Source: Nemertoderma westbladi (Eukaryota > Xenacoelomorpha > Nemertodermatida > Nemertodermatidae). Taken from it: a DNA stretch of 64,000 bases. The position numbers were made by a program, and so were the translations under genes. Below, piece by piece: positions 13,401 to 24,100 of the stretch. The notes beneath the pieces were generated by a model, which was given only the letters and a program-made list of their open reading frames with translations, was not told the DNA's origin and did no database searches. Position 1 is the first letter of the stretch. Every line of letters begins with the position of its first letter. The stretch is from the NCBI GenBank assembly GCA_032718475.1, contig JAUCBJ010004577.1, positions 28,211 through 92,210 of the forward strand, read 5' to 3'.

Positions 13401-15465
13401 GAACGGTTGGAACTAAACAAATAAATAAAGTAGGGTTGGAAGTAAACAAGTAAATAAAGTAGGGTTAGAGGTAAACAAGTAAATAAAGTAGTTAGAGGTA
13501 AACAAGTAAATAAAGTAGGGCCAGAAGTATACAAGTAAATAAAGTAGAGTTAGAACTAAACAAGTAAATAAAGTAGGGTTAGAGGAAAACGAGTAAATAA
13601 AGTAGGGTTAGAGGAAAACAAGTAAATAAAGTAGGGCCAGAAGTAAACAAGTAAATAAAGTAGAGTTAGAACTAAACAAGTAAATAAAGTAGGGTTAGAA
13701 GTAAACAAGTAAATAAAGTAGGGTTAGAACTAAACAAGTAAATAAAGTAGGGTTAAAAGTAAACAAGTAAATAAAGTAGGGTTAGAGGTAAACAAGTAAA
13801 TAAAGTAGGGCCAGAAGTAAACAAGTAAATAAAGTAGAGTTAGAACTAAACAAGTAAATAAAGTAGGGTTAGAAGTAAACAAGTAAATAAAGTAGGGCCA
13901 GAAGTAAACAAGTAAATAAAGTAGAGTTAGAACTAAACAAGTAAATAAAGTAGGGTTAGAAGTAAACAAGTAAATAAAGTAGGGTTAAAAGTAAACAAGT
14001 AAATAAAGTAGGGTTAGAAGTAAACAAGTAAATAAAGTAGGGTTAGAGGTAAACAAGTAAATAAAGTAGGGTTAGAGGTAAACAAGTAAATAAAGTAGGG
14101 TTAGTGGTAAACAAGTAAATAAAGAGGGTTAGAGGTAAACAAGTAAATAAAGAGGGTTAGAGGTAAACAAGTAAATAAAGTAGGGTTAGAGGTAAACAAG
14201 TAAATAAAGTAGGGTTAGAGGAAAACGAGTAAATAAAGTAGGGCTAGAAGTAAACAAGTAAATAAAGTAGGGTTAGAGGTAAACAAGTAAATAAAGTAGG
14301 GTTAGTGGTAAACAAGTAAATAAAGAGGGTTAGAGGTAAACAAGTAAATAAAGTAGGGTTAGAGGTAAACAAGTAAATAAAGTAGGGTTAGTGGTAAACA
14401 AGTAAATAAAGAGGGTTAGAGGTAAACAAGTAAATAAAGTAGGGTTAGTGGTAAACAAGTAAATAAAGAGGGTTAGAGGTAAACAAGTAAATAAAGTAGG
14501 GTTAGAGGTAAACAAGTAAATAAAGAGGGTTAGAGGTAAACAAGTAAATAAAGAGGGTTAGAGGTAAACAAGTAAATAAAGTAGGGTTAGAGGTAAACAA
14601 GTAAATAAAGTAGGGTTAGAGTAAAACGAGTAAATAAAGTAGGGCTAGAAGTAAACAAGTAAATAAAGTAGGGTTAGAGGTAAACAAGTAAATAAAGTAG
14701 GGTTAGAGGTAAACAAGTAAATAAAGTAGGGTTAGAGGAAAACGAGTACATAAAGTAGGGTTAGAGGTAAACAAGTAAATAAAGTAGGGCTAGAAGTAAA
14801 CAAGTAAATAAAGTAGGGCTAGAAGTAAACAAGTAAATAAAGTAGGGTTAGAGGTAAACAAGTAAATAAAGTAGGGTTAGTGGTAAACAAGTAAATAAAG
14901 AGGGTTAGAGGTAAACAAGTAAATAAAGTAGGGTTAGAGGTAAACAAGTAAATAAAGAGGGTTAGAGGTAAACAAGTAAATAAAGTAGGGTTAGAGGAAA
15001 ACGAGTAAATAAAGTAGGGTTAGAGGTAAACAAGTAAATAAAGTAGGGCTAGAAGTAAACAAGTAAATAAAGTAGGGCTAGAAGTAAACAAGTAAATAAA
15101 GTAGGGTTAGAGGTAAACAAGTAAATAAAGTAGGGTTAGAGGTAAACAAGTAAATAAAGTAGGGTTAGAGGAAAACGAGTACATAAAGTAGGGTTAGAAC
15201 TAAACAAATAAATAAAGTAGGGCCAGAAGTAAACAAGTAAATAAAGTAGGGTTAGAGGTAAACAAGTAAATAAAGTAGGGTTAGAGGAAAACAAGTAAAT
15301 AAAGTAGGGTTAAAAGTAAACAAGGAAATAAAGTAGGGCAAGAGGTAAACAAGTAGATAAAGTAGGGCAAGAGGTAAACAAGTAAATAAAGTAGGGTTAG
15401 AGGTAAACAAGTAAATAAAGTAGGGTTAGAGGTAAACAAGTAAGGTTCGACTTAGAAGTAAACTA
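1487..15465. repeat. Array A: 29-bp minisatellite, about 480 copies
   Basis: The unit is GTAGGGTTAGAGG followed by TAAACAAGTAAATAAA. GTAGGGTT recurs every 29 bases, for example at 1517 and 1546. Common variants are TTAGAAGT, TTAAAAGT, TTGGAAGT, GGGCTAG, GGGCCAG, a 27-bp unit lacking TA, and a longer unit carrying AAAAAAATAGAGACGGG (near 9450, 11490, 12075 and 12285). The left part is richer in AGAGG units and 8-13 kb is richer in AGAAG units, so local families exist. The last units decay at 15443-15465. On the host gene's reading strand the array lies in the intron after the exon ending at 15498. Six-frame ORFs in it are artefacts of periodicity. Confidence 0.97.
2900..7204. repeat. Internal tandem duplication of array A, offset about 2,231 bp
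   Basis: The variant pattern at about 2.9-4.97 kb repeats at about 5.1-7.2 kb. The rare unit AACAAATAAATAAAG lies at 4201 and 6432. The CAAGGAAATA variant lies at 4811 and 7042. The pattern at 3669-4060 recurs at 5900-6291. The spacing equals about 77 units. The pattern diverges at 4974 versus 7205. A few differences, such as 27-bp units present in only one copy, show some divergence since the duplication. Confidence 0.9.
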
Positions 15466-15497
15466 ATGAAATAAAAACTCTCTATACAATAACTCAC

Positions 15498-16284
15498 CGA
15501 TTCCACCTTTCCCCTTCTTCTTTTTTTCCTTTGATTTACCGCCGCTACTCGGCGTTGCTTTCTTTCCCTGTGTTGGCGTTGCTGTTGTATCCACCTTTTT
15601 TCCCGGCGTTTTTCCCGTAACGACATCCTTAGCTGGTTTCGTGGTCGACGATTTTCCCGAAGATTTCTTCCCGGTCTCTCCCCACTGCACTGACGGATTA
15701 TCCACGACCATCTGTTTCGCGTTGCGTTGCTGTTTAAAGCCGATTTCGCCAACGGCATTCTGACCCTCGGGTCCCGTATTACTCACTAAATCCCCGTTTC
15801 GGGCTTCGTATTTAGTCGCGCCTTCTACCGGGTTGTTCTTCTTATCCTTCAGCGTTGGCGTCGGCAATAAACAATTCGTTTTATTCAAAGAAATTAATGT
15901 TTTTCTCGTATCTGCTTTGCTTGTTGTGTTGGTAACAGTTCCGGGACTTTTATTTTCGACTATTTTGGGATTTTTCTTGGCTTTGTGTTGTTGGGGTTGA
16001 GGTGGGTTTATGGGTTTAGGATTTACAGGAACTGGGGTAGGAGTGTCAACGACAATCTCGCGACTGTCGCTCGCTGCTCGGGATGTTTTATGTCGGTCCT
16101 TCTTGCCAGATTTGCCGACGGGTTGTGCGACCGATGGCTGATCTCGAGTTTTACTTCCGACCCTGGAAGATTCCGACTTAGTTGAATTTTCTAGTGACGG
16201 CGGTTTCGTTTTTCGATGTGTTTCTGGCGAAATTGCGGGAACATTTGAAGGAGCATCAATCTCGCAAGTACCATTGGTTAAGGT
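15498..16284 (-). CDS. FAM193-like gene, long low-complexity exon
   Basis: The exon starts after TTTTATAG (phase 0, first codons TLTNGTCEID) and ends at ATCG|GTGAGT (phase 1). It is 787 bases, encoding 262 codons with no stop. The product is hydrophilic and rich in Lys, Pro, Thr and Ser. It includes a Pro/Gln patch (NPPQPQQHK) and a C-terminal Lys/Gly run (KEKKKKGKGGIG). It has no membrane segment or signal peptide and is likely disordered. Beyond the donor only about 30 bases separate the 5' splice site from array A, so the next exon lies beyond array A and the LINE, outside the window. The phase match with the upstream exon is the main support. Confidence 0.75.
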
Positions 16285-16607
16285 CTATAAAACGATATTA
16301 AACTGTTTGTTTATAATTTAGTAATTAATTATTATAATACTTGGTTTCGTCTTAGTACTGGCTTTTTCTGTTTATAGTTTGTTTATAAGGGGTTACGACA
16401 CTATTATATAATTTCAGGTCATTGTTCATAAAATAACACTATATATCGCGTTACGACACGAGATGCATGATGTTGCGACATAGCAAAACTGCGCCGAATC
16501 TAATTATATTTATTTGTGTGGAATTATATTTGTAATTATACACTCATTTAAACTTTCTAGAACAAACAACCCTTTAACACAGCAGAAGCAATAATTATCA
16601 ATGTACC

Positions 16608-16690
16608 AGAGTTGGGTGGTGGATAATACGCTGGACTGAGGATGGAAGGGTCATTGGTTCGAATCGAATCACAGTGATTTAGTTATTTTG
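16608..16690 (+). repeat. tRNA-derived SINE relic
   Basis: GGGTGGTGGATAATACGCTGG resembles a weakened polymerase III A box region. About 40 bases later, GGTTCGAATC is a textbook B box. The tRNA cloverleaf is not convincingly kept and no CCA-like end is seen, so this is a SINE head or decayed tRNA copy, not a working tRNA gene. It lies in the intron between the exons at 16935-16796 and 16284-15498, on the opposite strand to the gene. Confidence 0.55.
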
Positions 16691-16795
16691 ATTTAATGTG
16701 AGTTCAAATGCACCATGTCCTGTAACATTGTGTCATTATTCAGCGAGATTAACTCCACATAAAAATAAATAAATAATAACATAAGAATCACTAAC

Positions 16796-16935
16796 CTTAA
16801 CAGAGTCTTTTTTCAATTTTGATTTCTCTTTTTTCTTTTCCTTTTTCGCGATTTTTTTCCGCTCTTTTGTTCCGTCGCCTTCGTTTATCCAACTAAGTAG
16901 TTCATCAACATTCCTGGCATCGTTATTATCCAAAC
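16796..16935 (-). CDS. FAM193-like gene, exon with LLSWIN block and basic coil
   Basis: The acceptor is TTTTCAG|GTTTGG and the donor GTTAAG|GTTAGT. The exon is 140 bases, entered in phase 1 and left in phase 0. The split Gly codon is followed by LDNNDARNVDELLSWINEG, then a 25-residue Lys/Glu-rich stretch (KKEKKKEKSKLKK) that should be helical. A short acidic DELLxxIN segment followed by a Lys/Arg-rich coil is, from memory, a conserved feature near the C-terminal half of FAM193 proteins. If splicing failed, the reading frame would continue into the intron for about 19 codons before a stop. Confidence 0.78.
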
Positions 16936-17125
16936 CTGAAAACCGTCGGGTTTAATGAATTATGTGTTGGTGTCAAATGTGTTACGACAAAAGATACACC
17001 CAAACTGGGATAGATCAGATACGAGGTTTTATTTTACGACACGAGAACAAATAGTTCGAAATCAGCATATTTTCGGTCGGCATATATCTACACAAACAGA
17101 TTATCATTCAGAATATTTCACCCAC

Positions 17126-17200
17126 CTTTAACTGTTGTAGTTGCCCCGTCTTTGGGCGCAGACCACGTGTTAATTTGCGACAATGGCGGTGTGCTAGTAC
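17126..17200 (-). CDS. FAM193-like gene, 75-bp micro-exon
   Basis: The exon is bounded by TATATTACAG and by AAAG|GTGGGT. It is exactly 25 codons, entered and left in phase 1, so it could be skipped without shifting the frame. The peptide begins GTSTPPLSQINTWSAPK and ends with a Thr-rich segment. It is too short for a six-frame ORF scan. Its existence is argued by the two splice sites and by phase agreement on both sides. Array B begins about 15 bases upstream of its 3' splice site. A symmetric exon with an unusual branch region is a candidate for alternative splicing. Confidence 0.65.
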
Positions 17201-17215
17201 CTGTAATATAGACGG

Positions 17216-17812
17216 TAGATTAGATAGTTAGATTGATTAGATAGTTAGATTGATTAGATAGTTAGACTGATTAGATAGTTAGATTGATTAGATAGTTAGA
17301 TTGATTAGATAGTTAGATTGATTAGATAGTTAGATTGATTATATAGTTAGATTGATTAGATAGTTAGATTGATTAGATAGTTAGATTGAGTATATAGTTA
17401 GTTTGATTAGATAGTTAGATTGATTAGATAGTTAGATTGATTAGATAGTTAGATTGATTATATAGTTAGATTGATTAGATAGTTAGATTGATTAGATAGT
17501 TAGATTGAGTATATAGTTAGTTTGATTAGATAGTTAGACTGATTAGATAGTTAGATTGATTAGATAGTTAGATTGATTAGATAGTTAGATTGATTAGATA
17601 GTTAGATTGATTAGATAGTTAGATTGAGTATATAGTTAGTTTGATTAGATAGTTAGATTGATTAGATAGTTAGATTGATTAGATAGTTAGATTGATTAGA
17701 TAGTTAGATTGATTAGATAGTTAGATTGATTAGATAGTTAGATTGATTAGATAGTTAGATTGATTAGATAGTTAGATTGATTAGATAGTTAGATTGAGTA
17801 TATAGTTAGTTT
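17216..17812. repeat. Array B: 17-bp minisatellite, about 35 copies
   Basis: The unit is GATTAGATAGTTAGATT, with variants GATTATATAG and GAGTATATAGTTAGTTT recurring in a pattern (near 17390, 17505, 17625 and 17800) that suggests a higher-order repeat of about 115-120 bases in part of the array. On the gene's reading strand each unit contains CTAAC and usually CTAAT, both fitting the animal branch-point consensus yUnAy. The array ends about 15 bases before the AG of the exon at 17200-17126. Confidence 0.95.
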
Positions 17813-18135
17813 ATTGAAATAATATATAATATATAATTTCTTGTAAATTTGGTTTCAACATTATTATAATAATTCTGACAATTTTCGCCCATTGTGACTG
17901 GCTGTATGGTATGGGTAGTGGGTGACCACCTAATTTTTGCGGTTTAGTCAAAATTGGGAAAGTGATTGTTTAACAATCAAAACTATTGGTTTTTGTTAAA
18001 GAAGTTTTTAATTTAATAATCTAATGAAATGTTTAGCAATTAACATTTGAGAAGGAGGAATGTTTATAATGCTGCTTAAATGGTATTAAAATGGTAAATA
18101 AAATAAAAAGAAAGACTAAAAATCATCTAACTAAC
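17813..18135. other. Intron sequence, no gene seen
   Basis: This is AT-rich sequence between array B and the donor CGCAG|GTTAGT at 18136/18135. No coding, RNA or mobile feature is recognised. Confidence 0.6.
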
Positions 18136-18606
18136 CTGCGCAATGGCTGATATTGGAATGAGCGTTGTTACTAAGGATACAAGGTGTGCCAGTACCCCCA
18201 CCTCCACCAACAACCTCTATACAACCCGCGGAACCACCGTTACCAACCGCAACCGCATCCGGTTGCTTCTTCTGTTTCAACTTCTTCCGTAGTCGCTCCT
18301 TAATCTCGGCGCAGTTCCGCCCCGCGGGGGACTGACTGTTCTGCGAGTGCGCGAAGATCTCGCAGTAGTAGCAGCTGCAGGGCTTCCCGTTGTCTCGTCG
18401 CCACGAGTCGTTGGTAGACTCGCTGTTCGTCTCGCTACTCTCCTCCTCGGAAACCTCGACGGATCCGTCGTCGCTCGATTCGGTCGGAGCCGGAACGCCG
18501 CCCGCCGCTACCCGACATAAACCCCGCGATTTCAGCAGCTCATCCGCGTTGGGGTGACTCAGAAGTTCAGCCACTATCTGTTGGGTTTTATTCATCAACT
18601 GATCTT
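18136..18606 (-). CDS. FAM193-like gene, Cys-rich exon
   Basis: The acceptor is TTTTGCAG|AAGATC and the donor GCAG|GTTAGT. The exon is 471 bases, 157 codons, entered and left in phase 1. Residues 1-30 form a helix-like segment (IVAELLSHPNADELLKSRG). Residues 42-70 are acidic and Ser-rich. Residues 77-87 hold C77, C79, C82 and H87 (CSCYYCEIFAH), a possible metal-binding cluster. Residues 97-115 are a strongly basic helix (RNCAEIKERLRKKLKQKK). The rest is Gly-rich. The Cys cluster followed by RNxxEIxERLRxxL is the best match in this window to FAM193A/B. GC content is well above that of the flanking introns, as expected for a real exon. Confidence 0.82.
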
Positions 18607-18639
18607 CTGCAAAAGCAATAATATTATTAATTTATAAAT

Positions 18640-18912
18640 TGTTAATATTGAATGGGAGAATCTTTTAGGCTCGTTAAGCCAAGGAATGCCTGTTCACCAC
18701 CATGGGTGATCTTCCACAGTAAACCCTTCCACTCTGTTTCCCAAGTTGCCTTGGCTCCCATTTATCGACCACTGAAGGATGAAAGCCGGGGTTGGGCTAG
18801 GCTGCAGCATTTAAAGCACTGTGCCCAAACAGTGCTGCCCCATCTAGGGATCGAACCAGGGCTCCCTAATCGGAAGCCCAGTAATGTCACCACTAGACCA
18901 AGCTGCTGCAAA
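18640..18912 (-). repeat. tRNA-headed SINE, copy 1
   Basis: Read on the minus strand from 18912, the head has GGTCTAGTGG (A-box-like, as in Glu/Gly/Asp tRNAs) and GGTTCGATCC (B box). Then comes a body with CCTTCAGTGGTCGATAAATG and a tail with GGAAGATCACCCATG. Body and tail motifs recur at 19040-19312, and the head and body recur at 55284-55472, so this is a SINE family. It lies in the intron upstream of the Cys-rich exon, in the same orientation as the gene. Confidence 0.75.
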
Positions 18913-19039
18913 TTGTTTATATTACTATAACAATAATCTTATTTTTAAAATTACATTAAAACCACATAAATAATGAAAAAAGATAATTCGGCTGTTAGGA
19001 CGAGGATTAAGGACAAAGACGGACGACCTATCTCCCCCC

Positions 19040-19312
19040 CCCCCGGTTATACTCCGGTACTCATTTAGTGACCATTTAAGGATTCAAGGAAGATGTCTGG
19101 CTAGTCCCTTTCGGGGCTTTGACCCACAACCCCCGGACACACAGATGCGAATTTAAGGCGACCAATTAAACCAATAATGTTAGACTCGCACAGTTCCACT
19201 AATAAGCTAGGGAGACCGCCATGAGTATGGGTGATCTTCCTCAGCAAACACAGGCATTATGTTTCCCAAGTTACAGTAGATTGGTTCCCATCGACCAGTC
19301 AAGGACTTACTC
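19040..19312 (-). repeat. SINE relics, copies 2 and 3 (both partial)
   Basis: Positions 19040-19170 carry the head-proximal body (CCTTAAATGGTCACTAAATG on the minus strand) with an eroded head. Positions 19205-19312 carry the tail part (on the plus strand GGGTGATCTTCC and GTTTCCCAAGTT, as in copy 1 at 18707-18750). A run of C lies at 19031-19043. The two pieces may be two truncated insertions or one rearranged copy. Confidence 0.65.
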
Positions 19313-19518
19313 CTGAGTTGTGACTAACTTGCATTGGGTTGTTTTGGGTTTTTGACTTCGGTTTTGGGTTATTGGTTTGTTGAAGTGGAATTGGGGGGAT
19401 CATGTAGTGATTCATAGCCTTGCGTAATGTAAACCAATGGGTACGAATTATTATCTCAAGAAACACACTGTTACACATTTCTACAGTAGAAGTGATTCGG
19501 ATATAATGCAATACTTAC

Positions 19519-19675
19519 TGCTTTCGGTGGCCTTCTTGGCGCCACTGCGTTGGTGAGCGCAACCAGTAGTGGTAGCACAACAATCAGTGGCGACAGGACA
19601 CCCGACAACCTGCTTACTAACCACGCCACAACTCGTCGGTGTTTTACCCGCCCCGTGTTGTTTATTGGTAGATGT
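19519..19675 (-). CDS. FAM193-like gene, exon with Cys-rich segment
   Basis: The acceptor is TTTATGTTCCAG|ACATCT and the donor GAAAGCA|GTAAGTATT, close to the consensus. The exon is 157 bases: phase 0 on entry and phase 1 on exit, which fits the next exon (split Lys codon, then DQLMNKTQQ). It encodes TSTNKQHGAGKTPTSC, followed by a Cys-rich stretch containing CPVATDCCATTTGC and a basic end. I do not recognise a domain in it. The exon upstream would be about 38 kb away, at 57872-58106, if the candidate there is right. Confidence 0.72.
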
Positions 19676-21026
19676 CTGGAACATAAATGAAAATTAGGTT
19701 ATATAAATAAAAACAAAATATCAACTGAAATACAGATGATAAAATTAAACAGTTAATATCCAATTCATAACGCACCTCAACTATAAGTACATAAATTATT
19801 CGATAAAAAGGTATCGGAAACAATCATATCTTATGGGGGGAGCCAAAATTGTGAGCTATCTGTGAATGGTTATAAATTATAAATCCTGTATGTTGTGTGT
19901 GGGTGGGGTCTGAAGCCAATCAACCTTTTTTTTTTAGAAGAATAATGGTTTTTTCCTGCCAAAAACCTCGAGATGTTAATTTGCTGAGCGAAAGCTGCGA
20001 TCAAGGTCGATTAACTATACATCAAGGAGTTATATACGTAATTTTTTTCCACAAAATTTCCTTTTCACCTCCCCTTATTTGCACTTTTGTAGTTCTAAAA
20101 CCGCCACATACTTTCGTCACACCCAGTACTGAGTTGGCAGATCCATCCCAATAAATTTATCAACCGATGGTTGTTCCCGGCGTGGCCTATAATAATAGGC
20201 CTACTTAAATTAAAACTGCAGCACAGCGGAAATGAAACGGATTGCTGACTGCAGAATGCTGTTACAAACAACGTCAAGGTCCATATAAATGTTTTGTTTA
20301 CTCATAATATATCCCATTTGGCAAGACTAATGCCCACAAAGATTGCACCACAAGAAATTATAACAGCAGCTAAAGTTAAGCTAAATATTTAGCAATAAGA
20401 GGTCATAACGAAAAGGGTGGCAACAAAAATGGGAATGAAAAGGTAAAAGTACACTAAGCCCATTGAGGATCTTTGGTGGATCCTTGAAGAAATGCATAGA
20501 AGGAAAGACAGCCTATCGATCCATCATCTTTGTATATTTCTGTAGGTCTTCGATTATGTCTCTTAAAATACGACTTATATACAGTAAGTAAAATGTTGTA
20601 GTACTTAAAAATTTGATGTTATTCGCTGTTTTCAGATCAAGGAGACCAAAGGGCGATATCAGTGGCGGACGATTTGATAGCCTTAGTAACTAAACGAACA
20701 GATGCTCTAGTATTCGTATGTATCCTAACGGTTTGGTTAGATTCCAGCTTCATCTATCCTAGCCTATTCTCCGTCTTCACGAACTCTAACACAAGACAAA
20801 CAGGAGTTCTAGAAACATCGATTATATTCGCAAGCGGACCCCACATAGAAACCACAAGTTTTCTTACATAAGATTTCTTCAAGACCTTCGATTTCGTCTC
20901 TCGACAGCGCATAATGTTTACGATTGTTGATGCCTATTGGATATGATGAGATATTGCTGCAATCAAATCACAGTGATGATTCACCAACACTTATCTCTAT
21001 AACAGATAAATAGAGTCGCATATGAA
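19676..21026. other. Intron sequence, no gene seen
   Basis: This is unique-looking AT-rich sequence. Short ORFs here have no recognisable motif and no matching splice sites that I can see. The last few hundred bases may contain more decayed LINE sequence leading into the segment at 21027. Confidence 0.5.
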
Positions 21027-21150
21027 GTGTCATGTGGTGTCGTCCAAGGTGAGAGTAACACGCTTGCGTCTTACCTTGCGGTGGACTTTATGCTGCGAAT
21101 GTCTCTCAACCAACATAATATAAATGGGGTAGAAATACAGCTAGCAGTGA
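21027..21150 (+). pseudogene. Decayed LINE reverse-transcriptase segment at the left edge of array C
   Basis: The plus frame reads SCGVVQGESNTLASYLAVDF, then MLRMSLNQHNINGVEIQ. This follows the order of a LINE RT: GVLQGDTLAP, the LDY/VDF helix, the LRxSLxxHxxxG helix, and then a basic SRRxP segment before the catalytic DD loop. Compare TGVLQGDTLAPLLFVIVLDY in the LINE at 46826-45596. The match is weakened by two extra residues and by lost consensus positions. The catalytic DD loop is not present here; the frame runs directly into the 31-bp units, whose first copies read TSRSRRKPEIH. Confidence 0.45.
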
Positions 21151-24100
21151 TAGTAGAAGTAAGCGAAAACCAGCAACACACTAGTAGAAGTAGACGAAAA
21201 CCAGAAATACACTAGTAGAAGTAGTCGAAAACCAACAATACACTAGTAGAAGTAGACGAAAAGCAACAATACACTAGTAGAAGTAGACGAAAACCAACAA
21301 TACACTAGTAGAAGTAAACGAAAATCAGCAATACACTAGTAGAAGTAGACGAAAACCAACAATACACTAGTCGAAGTAGACGAAAACCAACAATACACTA
21401 GTAGAAGTAGACGAAAACCAACAATACACTAGTAGAAGTAGACGAAAACCAACAATACACTAGTCGAAGTAGACGAAAACCAACAATACACTAGTAGAAG
21501 TAGACAAAAACCAACAATACACAAGTAGAAGTAGACGAAAACCAACAATATACTAGTAGAAGAAGACGAAAACCAACAATATACTAGTAGAAGAAGACGA
21601 AAACCAACAATACACTAGAAGAAGTAGATAAAAACCAACAATACACTAGAAGAAGTAGATAAAAACCAACAATACACTAGTAGAAGAAGACGAAAACCAA
21701 CAATACACTAGTAGAAGTAGACGAAAACCAACAATACACTAGTAGAAGTAGACGAAAACCAACAATATACTAGTAGAAGTAGACGAAAACCAACAATACA
21801 CTAGTAGAAGTAGACGAAAACCAACAATACACTAGTAGAAGTAGACGAAAACCAACAATACACTAGTAGAAGTAGACGAAAACCAACAATATACTAGTAG
21901 AAGTAGACGAAAACCAACAATACACTAGAAGAAGTAGATAAAAACCAACAATACACTAGAAGAAGTAGATAAAAACCAACAATACACTAGTAGAAGAAGA
22001 CGAAAACCAACAATACACTAGTAGAAGTAGATAAAAACCAACAATACACTAGAAGAAGTAGATAAAAACCAACAATACACTAGAAGAAGTAGATGAAAAC
22101 CAACAATACACTAGAAGAAGTAGATAAAAACCAACAATACACTAGTAGAAGAAGACGAAAACCAACAATACACTAGTAGAAGTAGACGAAAACCAACAAT
22201 ACACTAGAAGAAGTAGATAAAAACCAACAATACACTAGTAGAAGAAGACGAAAACCAACAATACACTAGTAGAAGTAGACGAAAACCAACAATACACTAG
22301 TAGAAGTAGACGAAAACCAACAATACACTAGAAGAAGTAGATAAAAACCAACAATACACTAGTAGAAGAAGACGAAAACCAACAATACACTAGTAGAAGT
22401 AGACGAAAACCAACAATACACTAGAAGAAGTAGATAAAAACCAACAATACACTAGAAGAAGTAGATAAAAACCAACAATACACTAGTAGAAGAAGACGAA
22501 AACCAACAATACACTAGTAGAAGTAGATAAAAACCAACAATACACTAGTAGAAGTAGACGAAAACCAACAATACACTAGAAGAAGTAGATAAAAACCAAC
22601 AATACACTAGAAGAAGTAGATAAAAACCAACAATACACTAGTAGAAGAAGACGAAAACCAACAATACACTAGTAGAAGTAGATAAAAACCAACAATACAC
22701 TAGAAGAAGTAGACGAAAACCAACAATACACTAGAAGAAGTAGATAAAAACCAACAATACACTAGTAGAAGAAGACGAAAACCAACAATACACTAGTAGA
22801 AGTAGATAAAAACCAACAATACACTAGAAGAAGTAGATAAAAACCAACAATACACTAGAAGAAGTAGATAAAAACCAACAATACACTAGTAGAAGAAGAC
22901 GAAAACCAACAATACACTAGTAGAAGTAGACGAAAACCAACAATACACTAGTAGAAGTAGACGAAAACCAACAATACACTAGTAGAAGTAGACGAAAACC
23001 AACAATATACTAGTAGAAGAAGACGAAAACCAACAATACACTAGAAGAAGTAGATAAAAACCAACAATACACTAGAAGAAGTAGATAAAAACCAACAATA
23101 CACTAGTAGAAGAAGACGAAAACCAACAATACACTAGTAGAAGTATACGAAAACCAACAATACACTAGTAGAAGTAGACGAAAACCAACAATATACTAGT
23201 AGAAGTAGATAAAAACCAACAATACACTAGTAGAAGAAGACGAAAACCAACAATACACTAGTAGAAGTATACGAAAACCAACAATACACTAGTAGAAGTA
23301 GACGAAAACCAACAATATACTAGTAGAAGTAGATAAAAACCAACAATACACTAGTAGAAGAAGACGAAAACCAACAATACACTAGTAGAAGAAGACGAAA
23401 ACCAACAATACACTAGAAGAAGTAGACGAAAACCAACAATACACTAGTAGAAGAAGACGAAAACCAACAATACACTAGAAGAAGTAGATAAAAACCAACA
23501 ATACACTAGTAGAAGAAGACGAAAACCAACAATACACTAGTAGAAGTAGACGAAAACCAACAATACACTAGTAGAAGTAGACGAAAACCAACAATATACT
23601 AGTAGAAGTAGACGAAAACCAACAATACACTAGTAGAAGAAGACGAAAACCAACAATACACTAGTAGAAGTAGACGAAAACCAACAATACACTAGTAGAA
23701 GTAGACGAAAACCAACAATACACTAGTAGAAGAAGACGAAAACCAACAATACACTAGTAGAAGTAGACGAAAACCAACAATACACTAGTAGAAGTATACG
23801 AAAACCAACAATACACTAGTAGAAGTAGACGAAAACCAACAATATACTAGTAGAAGAAGACGAAAACCAACAATACACTAGAAGAAGTAGATAAAAACCA
23901 ACAATACACTAGAAGAAGTAGATAAAAACCAACAATACACTAGTAGAAGAAGACGAAAACCAACAATACACTAGTAGAAGTAGACGAAAACCAACAATAC
24001 ACTAGTAGAAGTAGACGAAAACCAACAATACACTAGTAGAAGTAGACGAAAACCAACAATACACTAGTAGAAGTAGACGAAAACCAACAATACACTAGTA

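Noticed and set aside
2541-14515. Many minus-strand ORFs reading LFTCLPLTLLYLLVYF-like peptides
   Set aside because: They are frames through the 29-bp array, which has no stop codon in some frames. The same peptides recur with the repeat, and no splice or start context supports them.
1487-15465. A true telomere or subtelomere
   Set aside because: The repeat is a 29-bp unit with only a partial TTAGGG match and is flanked on both sides by ordinary sequence, including exons.
15463-15888. A separate 141-codon gene on the minus strand
   Set aside because: It is the 3' part of the larger exon 16284-15498, which stays open upstream, plus a few intron codons past the GTGAGT donor.
18838-18912. A functional tRNA gene on the minus strand
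   Set aside because: A and B boxes are present but the acceptor and anticodon stems do not pair convincingly, and the sequence continues into a repeated SINE body.
20662-20871. ORF beginning MADDLIALVTKRTDALVF as an RT catalytic loop
   Set aside because: ADD alone is not enough, the flanks lack RT motifs, and it lies upstream of the GVVQGE-like segment, the wrong order for a LINE.
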